Positions 31,036 through 41,501 of a stretch of DNA of 64,000 bases are shown piece by piece. Below the pieces are notes generated by a model, which saw nothing but the letters and a program-made list of their open reading frames with translations, was not told the DNA's origin and did not search any database. This DNA is from Sepioteuthis lessoniana (lineage: Eukaryota; Mollusca; Cephalopoda; Myopsida; Loliginidae): the NCBI GenBank assembly GCA_963585895.1, contig OY757921.1:49178527-49242526 (forward strand), read 5' to 3'. Every line of letters starts with the position of its first letter. Position 1 is the first letter of the stretch. The translations under genes were made by a program, and so were the position numbers.

Positions 31036-31079
31036 ATTTAAGTCTTAACGTCTTTTATTAGTTTCAATTTTTCCATATT

Positions 31080-31920
31080 GAATGTTAAAAGTCTCTTTAA
31101 TTAATTTGTGTTTAACCCAACACCTATCTCCGAGACAAGTTAACAATATACTGTTCTTAACTTCTCAAACTAGGTATTCGAACGTTACAGTAAAAATTTG
31201 CAATATAAAGAATTTGGAGAGAATAAAATATGCAATGTAAAGAATTTAGAGTAAAATATAATTTGTAGGAAATGACACTAAATCCAAATTTAGTATTTAA
31301 CTGGGTTATGTTTTTAGGGGGCTTTTGCGTGTAATTTTAAACGGTAAGTTCAAATGGTAAGTTTTGCAGCTTTCTAGTTCGGATACTGACTCGAAAAAAT
31401 AACACAGACAATAAAGTTTTTAAAAAGGAATTTTGTACCAAAGAAACAAGAAAGAAAGAGATAGAAAAGATAAAGTGTTGCAAATTTTAGTGTAATTTAC
31501 AGGAACTTATCTGAGAAAGTGTCCCGGAAACAAAGTTCTTTGAATTAGAGTATTTTTATCTTCTTTTTAGTTTTGTCGAAATGTTTCAGTATTCATTCAA
31601 TTTCGAGTCTTCGGTAAAATTCTTTTCAGCAGAATTCTCGGTTGAATTTTCTTTCAGTTGTTTAATTTGATAGAATTTCAATAGTCGACTTTCGTTTAAT
31701 TTTACTTTTATTTCTGGGAAAGCTTCTGGCCCGTTTAAAATACTTATCGGCTATTCAAGAAGCGAATGACGAAACCTTTCTGCTAGCTATTTTTCCTGCC
31801 TTTCAGTCTGGTTCCCGAATTCGTACTGAGGGTCCCAATAGTAGTTCTCGACAAATAGTGGGAGGTTACTTTTTGGTGCTGTATTGTCAGGGATTACTTC
31901 TCCCTTTTCCACTCTGGCTA
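31080..31920 (-). repeat. Possible 5' LTR and leader of the BEL/Pao element
   Basis: Non-coding stretch upstream of the gag-like frame, sharing the 'tttgcaatataaagaattt' block with 28240-28290. LTR ends and primer-binding site could not be placed. Confidence 0.35.
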
Positions 31921-32039
31921 AATCAAGTGCCGCACGTGGTCGGTTTGATTTTTTTCTAAGAAATAATTTTTTATAAATCTTTGAAACTCAAATTCTTTTA
32001 TTTGTCTATAATAATTATTTGTTTGCTCACACTTCTCTC

Positions 32040-32370
32040 ATATCAAGTACTTCAATCCAATACTAATAATTTTTCAAACGGATTTTTTTCACTAATATGG
32101 GAGTCTAACAGGTAGTACCCCTCTAGGTTAAAGTGAACCTGGGAGTAAGGTCAATAAAAGGGAGACTCCACATTCCCCAGAGCTCCAGAACTGGAGCTTC
32201 ACCATCGAATGAAGTTTAGTATCATACCCAGAACACCTCTTTTTGAGGAGATCTTATCCCTTTGCAGATGAGTTGATCTAGGAGTAATGTCAGTAAACGC
32301 ACCTCTTAAAACTCCAGGACTGGTGTCTCACCAATGGATGCAGTTTAGTGTCATATTCAGGACGGTAATG
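32040..32370 (-). mobile_element. SINE-C, 5' half with partial duplication
   Basis: 'gggagtctaacaggtagta', 'aaagtgaacctgggagtaa', 'gagcttcaccatcgaatg', 'gtatcatacccagaacac', then a second 'gatctaggagtaatgtcag' to 'gtgtcatattcaggac'. The second half-unit is offset about 130 bp. Confidence 0.7.
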
Positions 32371-32714
32371 AAGTATTGTTTAGCAAGCTATCCTCGCAGA
32401 TAACTGAACCGAGTTCGATCCTTACTATGGCTTAATCAATCTATAACTAAACTTTATAATTAAACATGGGTACATATTAATATTGGTTGTCTAATTTAGC
32501 AACCTTGTCTTTCAAACCATTACAAGTGCAAAGTTGATCTTTACTGGGTGTTCCACATTTAAAAATGTCACTATTTTTAATTAGTTTTTACCGGGATTCG
32601 TACATCGATCGCTGGTGGGTGTTGGAAATACGCAATTATCTCACCCATCTGGGAAAGCCCAGTTTGCTTTTTTTACATTTTGGCCACTGGCCCTCGCATA
32701 CCTTGCACCTGATA

Positions 32715-32730
32715 TCTCTCTCTCTCTCTT

Positions 32731-32791
<61 letters not shown>

Positions 32792-32800
32792 AACAAACAA
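32715..32800. repeat. (TC)n(CA)n(CAAA)n compound microsatellite
   Basis: TC, about 17 CA units, then AACA-type tetramers. Confidence 0.95.
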
Positions 32801-32984
32801 ATATCGAGCACAAGATTCATATTTCCCTCGAGGGCTCAGAAAAATTTGTTTTGAGCTATCTCATCCCATCATCAAAAGAGAGGCATTAATTAGTCGCTAT
32901 ATCAAAACTTTTATTACAGAATATCTAATTTGAGCTCCTTAAACCTGAATAAAATATATTGGGTTTATGACGTATAGGAAAAAA

Positions 32985-33248
32985 GCGTTGTGTAATGGTT
33001 ATCATCGTAGGAAATTAACAGAGCTGACTGAGTTCAAATCCCGGACGAAGCTGTTTGCATTTAACATAGCACTTATACCATTGGGAAAGTCATGAATTCA
33101 ACTATGGGTAAATAGGAGGGAAGACAAAGCTTTTTAACCTTGATATGGCAACCAGTCTATGTGAAGGAAAACTCTGAATTCAAAATTGATAAACTCCGCT
33201 TAAAAGTTGACCTTGTGTTACATCCTGCTCGTACGAAGGAGTTGGTAA

Positions 33249-33250
<2 letters not shown>
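32985..33250 (+). mobile_element. SINE-B, near full length
   Basis: Head 'cgttgtgtaatggttatca', B-box-like 'tgagttcaaatcccgg', 'gcatttaacatagcactta', 'ttgggaaagtcatgaatt', 'ggcaaccagtctatg', 'aactctgaattcaaaa', 'ttgaccttgtgttacatcc' and 'gaaggagttggtaaata', then a microsatellite. Confidence 0.85.
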
Positions 33251-33342
<92 letters not shown>

Positions 33343-33380
33343 ATCATTATCACTGAAGGGGTTGGTTAAATACACACAGG
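33250..33380. repeat. (TA)n(CA)n(TA)n(GT)n microsatellite bracketed by SINE-B tails
   Basis: TA, CA, TA, GT runs at 33250-33342, then a second 'gaaggggttggttaaata' (33354-33372). The end of SINE-B is therefore present on both sides of the expansion. Confidence 0.9.
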
Positions 33381-33479
33381 AAAATATCGCTTAACTTGAA
33401 ATATCGAACTTACGAATTTAAATGGTTACTTTTAAAAATTGTCAAATAGCAAGGGCTTATGAGGCAAGGTTAGATATTT

Positions 33480-33848
33480 AGTTTAATGGCATATCAACCC
33501 TTGATGGTTATTCAATGCTAAATCCTGTTTATACATGCATTACATATGACTTTAAATAAATACTTCGCAGGTAACATTATTTTTTAAACGAACCAGAGTT
33601 AAATAATATCAAGTATTGTACATAATTAAACTGTTCTATTTAACCCATAGATGGGACTATATCGGGCACTCCCTGTCTGAGTGGACTTGTGAGTAATGTC
33701 AATGGAGGGGTACTCCATATTCTTCATAGCTCCAGGATTGGAGTCTCATCATCAGATGGATTAGTGTCATATTCACGTTGAAGTAGGGGTTTTATTCCTC
33801 TGCCGAGACACAGTTGGTGTATTTTACAGCTCCAGCCAACTGGGTTGT
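33480..33848 (-). mobile_element. SINE-C, near full length, short form
   Basis: 'ttaatggcatatcaaccctt', 'atgctaaatcctgtttata', then only one 'caagtattgtacataatta' unit, 'tagatgggactatatcggg', 'tctcatcatcagatgg' and the head 'agccaactgggtt'. It has fewer internal units than copies at 57.6-58.4 kb. Confidence 0.8.
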
Positions 33849-34569
33849 TATGAGGCAAACCGGAAAGCCAAAAGGAGAATTTATTGATTGGTATCCATCA
33901 AAATCCCACTAACATGTACAGGTCAATTGCAACTTGTAAATATTCAGAATTTATTTTCTTGACCAGTTTCATTATCCAAGCAAGAGAACCCAGTTTCTTA
34001 TGTATGATATAAAATATGACGTATAACAGTTTTATCAATTTAAAAACAATTTTATTATTAACAGAAAGATTGGAAAAAAACTCTGGTTGAAAACTATTTT
34101 CTTTTCGTTTCTTAAACGAGAACCTAAGAATTTCTACCCCCCCCCCAAAAAAAAGAAAACACAAAACAAACAAATAAACAAATGCGAAATGTAAAACAAA
34201 TCTTTTAAATTTTATAAACTTAATGCAACAGTTTTAATCAATATTCAATGTCTAATAAATATTTAATTTTTAATCATTACTTAATATTTAATCAATATTC
34301 AATACTCTCGTTCGATCTTCGGATAGACGTGAATTGACTATCAATTAACTTCATACTGAACTGCGAATGAAATCAAAATTTAATGTTCTTCCAAACTAGT
34401 TATCAGGACTTTATTATTTCTTGAGGTACGATATACATCCAAAATGAATATTATCTAGTATCATTTATCAGCAAAATCTGTAACCAAAAATGCATTGCTA
34501 TCTTGAAGGAAATACATCTCTACATAAAATTTTATGTCGTAAGTATATTTTAAAACCAAGTCGTAACGT
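33849..34569. other. Unassigned AT-rich sequence
   Basis: A C-run followed by A-rich sequence at 34135-34190 and repeated 'aatatttaatcaatattcaa' near 34235-34300. The 91-codon minus frame at 33898-34173 includes the homopolymer and shows no motif. Confidence 0.5.
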
Positions 34570-34770
34570 ACTGGAATGCAACATCATAGTAAACATGTTC
34601 GAACTTCAGTCATGATGTTACATTCTCTTTTGGACAAATAACTTTTGGAAAGGTGTGAACCCCTTTATCTCTCCAACTAGATATTAAATTGTGCCACTAC
34701 TGTTCTTCTACAAGGATGCCTTTGCCATTGAATAATCCACGAAGTTTGAAACGCCATCAAAGTTTATTTT
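34570..34770 (+). mobile_element. SINE-A, diverged
   Basis: 'tgttcgaacttcagtcatg' B-box region, 'tggacaaataacttttgga', 'aaggtgtgaacccctttat', 'ctgttcttctacaaggatg', 'cctttgccattgaataat' and 'aacgccatcaaag'. Confidence 0.75.
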
Positions 34771-34799
34771 TTCTTGGTTACAGAGTTCAAGTGCTGTAA

Positions 34800-34922
34800 A
34801 TTTTGATAATAGATTATTATAATTGATTTATTCCTAGTGAGTATTTCATATCAGTCCAAACTGTTAGTTTCGAGTGACAGCAAGTCTTATCATATCTCCT
34901 GGACTCTTCTAAATATTCTTGC
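34800..34922 (-). pseudogene. REL-endonuclease LINE 3' end fragment
   Basis: 'gagtgacagcaagtcttat', 'catatctcctggactcttc' is the reverse complement of the family's terminal block. It faces the plus-strand copy that starts at 34925. Confidence 0.55.
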
Positions 34923-34924
34923 TT

Positions 34925-35385
34925 GAAATTCTTTGGGACTTTGAAATACAAACGGATCACCTAATCCCAGCCAGAAGACCAGACCAGACCAGACCAAGTG
35001 ATTATTAACAAGGAAAAAAACTACTTGCCATCAAGTGGATTTTGCCGTTCCAGCGGACCACAATAAAAATAAAAGAAAGCGAAAAGATAAACAATTACTT
35101 AAACCTTGCTAGAGAACTATAAAAGCTATGGAACAAGGTGAGGGTGATACCAATTGTCGTAGGTATCCCTAGAACAGTCTTGGAGGGCCTGGAAAAAGAA
35201 ATTAGGGAAACTGGTGATCAGAGGAAGTATAGAGATCATTTAGACCACAGCATGGTTAAGATCACCTAAAATAATTAGAAGAGTCCTGGAGACCTGAGGA
35301 AGCTTGCTGTCACCCAGACTTCAGTGAAAAATCATCAGTTTGAACTAGTTGAAAAACTTGCAATAATAAAAATAATAATGATGAT
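34925..35385 (+). pseudogene. REL-endonuclease LINE, C-terminus
   Basis: ILWDFEIQTDHLIPARRPD (the endonuclease PD motif), a triplicated 'ccagac', then DFAVPADHNKNKRKRKD-type sequence, a RVIPIVVGIPRTVLEGLEK block and the terminal block. Ends in AATAATGATGAT. Confidence 0.7.
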
Positions 35386-35394
35386 AATAAAAAA

Positions 35395-36700
35395 GGGAGA
35401 AGAGAAACAACGAAAGGAATAGAATTATAGAATCAGGATAGCATTAAAACACTTGAGGGAAAAGAAAATTACCAGTACCCGGTAATATCGAAGCGACACC
35501 ATCAAACAGAGATGGGAAAAAAAAAGTAAAAAAGTCTACCTTTTAAGACAACAACTCGAATCCAAGCTCTGTAGCAGAAATCTTTTCAAAGAGATATATA
35601 CCTTGGTAGTCCCACTAGTAAGATACTCAGGACTATTCTTAAAGCAAAGGAGGAACTCAGATGCACAAGAAAATTGATGAGGATGCACAAGGTCTTACAC
35701 CTGAGATGACCGACAAACTATATGTGTCAAGATAAGAAGGAGGAAGAGGACACGTCAGTATTGAGGAATGCTTAGATGACACGATTCATGGACATACACA
35801 AAAAAGAAAAAGAAAAAGAAAAAGAAAAAGAACAAAGGAAAACTAATTACAGCAGCCAGTCACACAATGTCAACCTAAGGACAAACAGTAAAACAAGAAA
35901 ATCTAGAAAGCAAAAATAAGAAGAAAAGCAACTAAATGAATACTTCAAGCGAGTAAATTGGAGAGATTTCACCAGAGATGACTTAGACATGGCTGCGAAA
36001 GGGAAAGCTTAAGAAAGAAAAGGAATCTCTTTTAATTGCAGCGCAAAATCTTGCTATAAGGACCAATTATATCAAAGCAAAAATTGGTAATATGCAGCAG
36101 AATAGCAAGTGTAAATAAATTATGTGGAGGTGGAAATGAAATTGTTGATCACATATTAAAAGAAATGCACTAAACTGGCATAGAATAGAACAAGACAGGA
36201 TTCAACGGAGTGGGGAAAGGTGATTCACTGGTTATTGGGCAAGAGATTAAAATTTGACCATACTAACAAATGGTATGTATACAAGTCAGAAAATGAGACG
36301 CATAAAATTCTTTGGGACTTTGGGATTCGAACGGATGACCTAATCTTGGCCACAAGGTCATACGTATTGTTGATTTAAAAAATGAAAAAATACGAACTTG
36401 GTGGATTTTGTGAAAAGGTAAACAAATAGTAGAAACTTATCAGAGAGCTGAAAAAGCTCAGAAACATGAAGGTGATTGTTATACCAATAATAGTTGGGAC
36501 ACAAGGAATAGTACCAAAGGGCTTGGAATGGGAAATCAGAGGGAAAATCGAGACCATACAGACGATAGCATTTTTGAGATTGGTTAAAATACTCAGAAGA
36601 ATCCTGGAGACCTAAGAAGACTTACTGTCAATGAGAATGCAGTGAAAGATTATCAATTAAATCTAGAATGAAAAACTCGCAAAAAAGTGAAATATAATAA
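35395..36700 (+). pseudogene. REL-endonuclease LINE, longest C-terminal copy
   Basis: Pieces in order: LESKLCSRNLFKEIYTLVVPLVRYSGLFLK, a TRKLMRMHK block, LYVSR, GRGHVSIEECLDD, an AAG-rich expansion at 35803-35835, ESLLIAAQNLAIRTNYIKAKIG, a degraded zinc motif (one Cys lost), KFDHTNKWYVYKS, NETHKILWDFGIRTDDLILA, and the C-terminal MKVIVIPIIVGTQGIVPKGLE block. Stops, one large frameshift and decay throughout. Gives the domain order for the family: thumb-like region, zinc motif, endonuclease, C-terminal tail. Confidence 0.75.
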
Positions 36701-36934
36701 ATGCAACCTTTTGGAGACAGTGTTACATCTCTAAACGATATCATGAGCGATTACTGCAAGTTGTCTCGCCTATCATCCATCAGTCTCATGAGATTTGCAT
36801 TCGAATCTCAGTGCATGACACAGCATTTATCCATGCTACAGGTCACCCTTTTTCTTGCAACCTATGTTGAAAAAAAATGGTAAAGTGCTAATCAAATTGA
36901 AATTTGTATTGTCGCAAGAATAGCCGAAACGAAA

Positions 36935-37300
36935 TTAATCACAAGGTCGGAATGTCTTTGAGAATCGTTTGTCGTTCGCACCGGGCAGATGAAAAGATAT
37001 TAATGGCTTGGTTCCAGGTAGCACCTGCCCCTTGTTTAAAAGGGGTGAAGGCAGGGTTTATTTCCAGCGCGTGAGGCACCCCTGAAGAGGAATGCTGACG
37101 GAGCCAATGATAAAATTGAATTACCACGACCAGAAAATCCTGCGAACATTTACGCACTGAAACGCTGGACAGCTATTTCGACCTTATGAGGTCTCAGCAG
37201 ATGTGTATACCGTGATCTCCACCACTTGAGATCAAACCAGCGACCACAGAATGCAGAGCCGAAACTCTACAACTGAGCCAACCGTCCATATCGTGTGGTA
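36935..37300 (-). mobile_element. SINE-F: tRNA head plus hammerhead, minus copy
   Basis: From right to left on the minus strand: tRNA-like head with A-box-like 'tggctcagttgtagag' and B-box-like 'ctggtttgatctcaa' (37290-37215), the hammerhead segment (37161-37212), then a body with 'gtaaatgttcgcaggattt', 'tctggtcgtggtaattcaa', 'ggctccgtcagcattcctc' and 'ggtgcctcacgcgctgg'. Head to head with a second copy at 37470. The longer of the two copies. Confidence 0.8.
37161..37212 (-). ncRNA. Hammerhead ribozyme in SINE-F, 3-base core deletion
   Basis: Minus strand: CTG (stem I), a shortened core CTGA where CTGATGA is expected, a perfect stem II GACC-TCATAA-GGTC (37193-37180), GAA (37179-37177), a short stem III ATAGCTGT (37176-37169) and C at 37168 as the predicted cleavage base, followed by CAG, which pairs with the stem-I CTG. 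All elements of a type with tiny stem III are present apart from three lost core bases. Probably inactive in this copy. Confidence 0.75.
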
Positions 37301-37469
37301 GTTTAATTCACAATATAATTTCGCTACTAAAAAAAAAAGAAAAATATACATCTATATCCTTGCTCTTGAGGTCATAATAATAATACGCGGATGCGTATTT
37401 CTAATCCTCTTGGGAAGACGTGGTCCTGGAGGTGACCGTGTCCTCTGTAAAGAGTACGGATGTAACTTA

Positions 37470-37740
37470 CAAGACATTCAGGTTAATTGGCCGCGCAATT
37501 GCTGTGACTAGTTAATTTTGCATCGCTTGTGTGCGATGTCGGCTGTTGGCTCAATTGTAGATTTTTCGGCTCTGCAATTTGTGGTCGTTGGTTCGATCTC
37601 AAATGGTAGAGATCACGGTATACACTGCTGATGAGACCTAATAAGGTCAGAACAGCTGCCCGGTGTTTCCGTATGTTGTGCCTAAGTGTTCGCCGGATTT
37701 TCTGGTCATGGTAATTCAATTCACATTTTCTAAAAAGAAA
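37470..37740 (+). mobile_element. SINE-F: tRNA head plus hammerhead, plus copy
   Basis: tRNA-like head with A-box-like 'ttggctcaattgtaga' and B-box-like 'gttggttcgatctcaa', the hammerhead segment (37621-37665), then the body 'aagtgttcgccggattttc', 'tggtcatggtaattcaatt', truncated near 37740. The same order as the minus copy. The two heads lie about 200 bp apart. Confidence 0.8.
37621..37665 (+). ncRNA. Hammerhead ribozyme in SINE-F, intact first core
   Basis: Stem I CACTG, complete core CTGATGA (37628-37634), perfect stem II GACC-TAATAA-GGTC (37635-37648), then AGAAC where the other copy has GAAAT, and AGCTG. G12 and A13 equivalents are changed and U16.1 is C (37659), so this copy should also be weak or inactive. 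The lesions differ from those of the minus copy. Confidence 0.75.
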
Positions 37741-37879
37741 AACATACATCTATACCTTGCGTCACTTTTAACTTTGTGGATAGTTAAAAATATCAGCCTC
37801 CATCTCCTGGTTTTACCTCTCTCCAACTGTTGTATACCACGATGCATATTCAAATGCAGATACAAATACAAAGGCGAAA
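37741..37879. other. Unassigned sequence
   Basis: No family recognised. Confidence 0.5.
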
Positions 37880-38345
37880 ACAGGTAAATACAACATACAA
37901 AATACAGGCGGACTCTATTGTTCTGGTACGAACGGTTTTATTAACTTCTCGACTTCAGTTCATCGACACGAAGAGAGAGAGACACAATTCTTACTTTGCT
38001 AACCCCACCTATAACGTTCGGCACATCTCGTGGTGTTTAAGATCTCAATTCATCTCTGCCGGTAGAGGTCCGAAAAACTTAACTACATCTTCAACGGTAG
38101 AGAATACCTCAATGGCAGAAACTCAACTTCTATGCCTCCATGGTTCAATGTCAACTCCAAACTGACTCTTTTTCAAAATCCTCAAATTCTCAGGACCATC
38201 TCTTCTGGGCATGACGTCATCCACACTCCAGCCCCATTTCCTGTCTGGGGGTTTATTATGACAATGGTGATTGTCATATCCTTTGCGCACGAGCGTAAAA
38301 CTGTACCCAATGACTGTGCACCTGAACTCAAGAGACTCGAATAGT
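37880..38345. other. GC-richer unassigned block, possibly LTR-derived
   Basis: Pyrimidine-rich, with open plus-strand frames (37830-38165, 38132-38344) that overlap and carry no domain motif. 'acacaattctt' with nearby GA-rich text is also found in the insert at 52430. Could be part of an LTR. Confidence 0.3.
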
Positions 38346-38479
38346 TCAAAGCTTAACCAAACTGAATGATAAAATATAATTAACGAAAAATGATTAATAT
38401 AAAAAAAATCATTCCTTAATTATATAACTCAACGACAAGTTACCCAACCACACTGATAGACGATTTGGATTAGGTATTT

Positions 38480-38670
38480 TTTCCTTCTCCTAGGTCATTT
38501 GCCTTTACAAAGGCTAGAGAGCTAATTCATAACTGTGAGAAGAAGAATAGATGGATTTAGCTTTCGCAAGGTAATTAACACGCTGTGAAATGTAAACTGC
38601 CTTGTCTAGGATTTGAACTTAGCTTGTCCAATCCATTTTCTTCTCCGATTTACCATTGTAGTAATGGTCC
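38480..38670 (-). mobile_element. SINE-B, 5' two thirds
   Basis: 'ccttctcctaggtcatttgc', 'gtgaaatgtaaactgcctt', 'gtctaggatttgaacttag' (B-box region) and 'cgatttaccattgta' (A-box region). Confidence 0.7.
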
Positions 38671-38694
38671 CAAAATATTACTAAGATTTAGTTA

Positions 38695-38840
38695 TTTTGC
38701 TATACAAGATTTACCTTGGTGACTGTACCTTCTGTTCCTAAGTGGTCACCCATCTAAATTCTGAGCAGGCTCATCGTTGCTTAACTTCAGTGATTTTTCA
38801 GGAACCGTTGCTTTTAGCATAACGTGACCATAAGCTCGTT
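38695..38840 (-). mobile_element. 5S-rRNA-derived SINE
   Basis: Minus strand reads 'cactgaagttaagcaacga', 'tgagcctgctcagaattta', 'gatgggtgaccacttagga', the internal control region and 3' half of 5S rRNA in order with substitutions, followed by a non-5S tail. Confidence 0.75.
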
Positions 38841-39059
38841 AGAGCCCTAAGTTGACTCAAAATGGATATTAAAATGAAGACGACGAATTAGGAGCAGTCA
38901 CCTTATCATAATTGTGCAAACGATTTGGGTTTGTCTGTCCAAACAACAAGTATTAACACAAACCGGAGACTGCACTAAACAGTAAAAAATAATAGAGTAA
39001 AATACTTAAGGACGTTGACATCTGGGCCAACCACTCCATTTAAGCGAGATGATCAGATC
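38841..39059. other. Unassigned sequence
   Basis: No family recognised. Confidence 0.5.
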
Positions 39060-39402
39060 TGATTGTGAAACAACATCAACAACAACAACAACAAAAACAA
39101 GAATCTGCCTGATATTAGGTGTGGTTATGCCAGCAGATCACAAGGTGAAGGTGAAAGAAATAAGAAAATAGGGCCGGGCCATAAATAGTTGGCGCACTTG
39201 AAACTGAGCCAAAACCATTAGAAACGAGAAGAGATGACTTAGAGTTTGGAAAGAAAAAAAAGGAGATTGTTCCGACCATTCTATTTGTTAAGATATTGAA
39301 AAAAAAAAGTCAGATATTTGATGGGACTTGCTGTCACATTATCTTCAACTATAACCACAAGACCTCTGATATGAACATGCATATTCATGAAGTATTAATG
39401 AT
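39060..39402 (+). pseudogene. REL-endonuclease LINE, 3' end
   Basis: Degraded PADHKVKVKEI, a frameshift, IIVGALETEPKPLETR block and the terminal 'atgggacttgctgtcac' region, ending in an ATA-rich stretch that was the SINE-D target. Confidence 0.6.
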
Positions 39403-39416
39403 AATAATAATAACAG

Positions 39417-39675
39417 TTAGTTAGCGACCATAGTCGAGGGTGACCCGAAGGCTCCCTTTTCGATAGCTACTACACCAAGGTGTAGGGGAGGGCGCTACTC
39501 CATTCCCTGGATTGCTCCACTTTACCCTTGAACCGTACCTCATAATGCTGAGTGTTAAGCAAGGTGGTATCAAGTTCCATTTTTAAAGTCTTTGGTATGA
39601 CTCGACCTGGGATTGAACCCAGGTCTCCCGGGCCACTGGCGAACACTCTAACCGCTGGGCCAATGTCCCGGTTAA
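39417..39675 (-). mobile_element. SINE-D, full copy with target duplication
   Basis: Minus strand: A-box-like 'ttggcccagcggttagag' and B-box-like 'cctgggttcaatcccagg', an almost perfect tRNA T-arm, then 'gagtcataccaaagacttt' and 'gccttcgggtcaccctcga'. The direct repeat 'aataataataacag' lies on both sides (39403-39416 and 39676-39689). The best preserved SINE-D in the window. Confidence 0.88.
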
Positions 39676-39689
39676 AATAATAATAACAG

Positions 39690-40150
39690 ACTAACTGTTA
39701 ATTATGAAAACCTCTCCGCCCCCCCCAAAACCCTCCAAAAAACAACAAAAACAAAAACAAAAATAAACAAAAAACAAACAAAAAACAAACAATAAACAAG
39801 AAAACAAACCAACAGAAAAGAAAAACGAATAAACAAACCTGTCATGTAATGGGTTTTGACGTTCCAGCGGACCACACAGTTAATATTAAAGAAAGTGAAA
39901 GGGTCGATAAATAATTACCTGTAGAAAAATAATAACATTTTTTTCACTCCAGTAGTAACTTGTGACCCTCACTGAAGTTTGAGTGATAGTAAGTATCCTC
40001 AGCGATGCATTATTTTTCTCGTCGAAAATACTGAGAAAAGTCCTGAAAAACTGAGAAGACTTGTTATCATTCGAACTCCAATGAGGGCCACCAATTACTA
40101 CTGGAGTGAAAAGAATGGTGATGAGAATAATAATAATTTGACGATCCATT
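39690..40150 (+). pseudogene. REL-endonuclease LINE, decayed 3' end with A-rich insert
   Basis: After a C-run and an AAACA-rich stretch (39720-39830), 'gtcatgtaatgggttttga' to 'gaaagtgaaagggtcgata' encodes the VDFDVPADH...KESERVDK region, then a decayed terminal block (40000-40140). Confidence 0.6.
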
Positions 40151-40584
40151 CTTTTTGAAGATGATTACTCTCACGTCTATTTCTGATGTTACAAATTCTT
40201 TTCGGCCTCATAAATTGGAAGATATGAAGCGGTTCAATCAATTAAGAAAAGATTAAATCTTTTCTAAATCGTTGCCCACCTCCAATGAGTGATTTAGGGA
40301 GTTACGCGAAATTTAGCTTATGAATTGTCGCTGTCGCGGTAACTAACTTTAACATCTCCAAGTATCGTGTCTGATCGTATTTCGCCCTATAACAAGAATT
40401 GTATCTTATTTGACCATCACATAACCAGTTACTACGGTCGCTCTCGTGGAGAGAAGGCGGCCACTTTATTACATTTGTTATTGCATTTGGATACGCGTTT
40501 TAAATGAGTCTATAATAGTAGAATGGTGCACCTGTATGCAGAGGATTCTCTAAATAACACTTATCAGGTTTTGAATACAAAATT
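40151..40584. other. Unassigned sequence
   Basis: No gene or repeat recognised. A palindromic 'aaaagattaaatcttttct' at 40246-40265 is the only structure seen. Confidence 0.5.
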
Positions 40585-40765
40585 TTTCGTTTTGGACCAG
40601 TTGCCCAACCAGAGAGACCAGTTTGCTTTCATAGTCATACCAAGAGGAAGAGAGATGAATTCGGGCCTTTAGAACGAAGTGAAACATAAACTGCCCCGTC
40701 TAGGAATTGAACTCACCTTGTGCGTTTTCCGTGACGATAACCGTTACTCCATGCACGCCTCTAGT
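40585..40765 (-). mobile_element. SINE-B, 5' two thirds
   Basis: 'gaccagttgcccaaccaga', 'gaagtgaaacataaactgc', 'gtctaggaattgaactcac' and 'gataaccgttactcca' mark the SINE-B head on the minus strand. Confidence 0.7.
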
Positions 40766-41296
40766 AATTATTATATATTCGCTTAAGTGGCGCTTTTGGT
40801 GGTCTCAGCTCGTTTTCGAGCCATCTCCTCTTTACAGAATTTATAATTATTTGCAAATGCTAATTATCTTTAAGCCTAATAATTATTAATAATTATTATT
40901 AAACTTTCACATCTAGTATTTCACTGCAGCTGAGAATATGATCGCAGGGCAAGGTGAACGATTCTGCAATTAGCAGTTAAGTGACATGAAGTAACCTTCT
41001 AAGGAGATTATATTGGGCATTTTCATTCTTCATTAAAAACAATCATTCACATTGATCTAATTTTTCATCTCTACCTCATTGCTAATATATATATATATAT
41101 ATATATATGAAAGAAAAATTGAAATAAATCTAACGGCAATGTAAATTTGTAAAAAAGCAAAAGATATTCTGAGAGTATATTGTGTCCCATCGTTTAATCT
41201 TTCGGTTTGATATATACATATTAGACAGGACACTTTTATCGCACTCCCATCTGAAGATTATGTAAAACACATGAGACTTAAGTAAATATTTTTCAT

Positions 41297-41331
<35 letters not shown>

Positions 41332-41335
41332 CAAA
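40766..41335. other. Mostly unassigned; (TA)n and (CA)n(TA)n
   Basis: (TA)n at 41082-41108 and (CA)n(TA)n at 41297-41330; the latter directly abuts the SINE-G 3' end. Confidence 0.7.
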
Positions 41336-41501
41336 ATGAATAGGTCCACAAAGAGATTTGTATTCTTTAAGAATTATTTATTTCGTTCCTACATACGTGT
41401 ATGTTTCCAGCTTGCTGCTTTCGTCAGAAAACATGTGGCATAAGGCCATATGAATGGGGTACCCAATGAAACTCGAATTCACTCGTGTAGATTTGTTAGT
41501 C

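Noticed and set aside
32565-32933. 122-codon plus frame
   Set aside because: Its centre is (TC)n(CA)n; flanking residues carry no motif.
39600-39675. Functional tRNA gene on the minus strand
   Set aside because: Excellent T arm, but it is the head of a full SINE-D flanked by a 14-base duplication.
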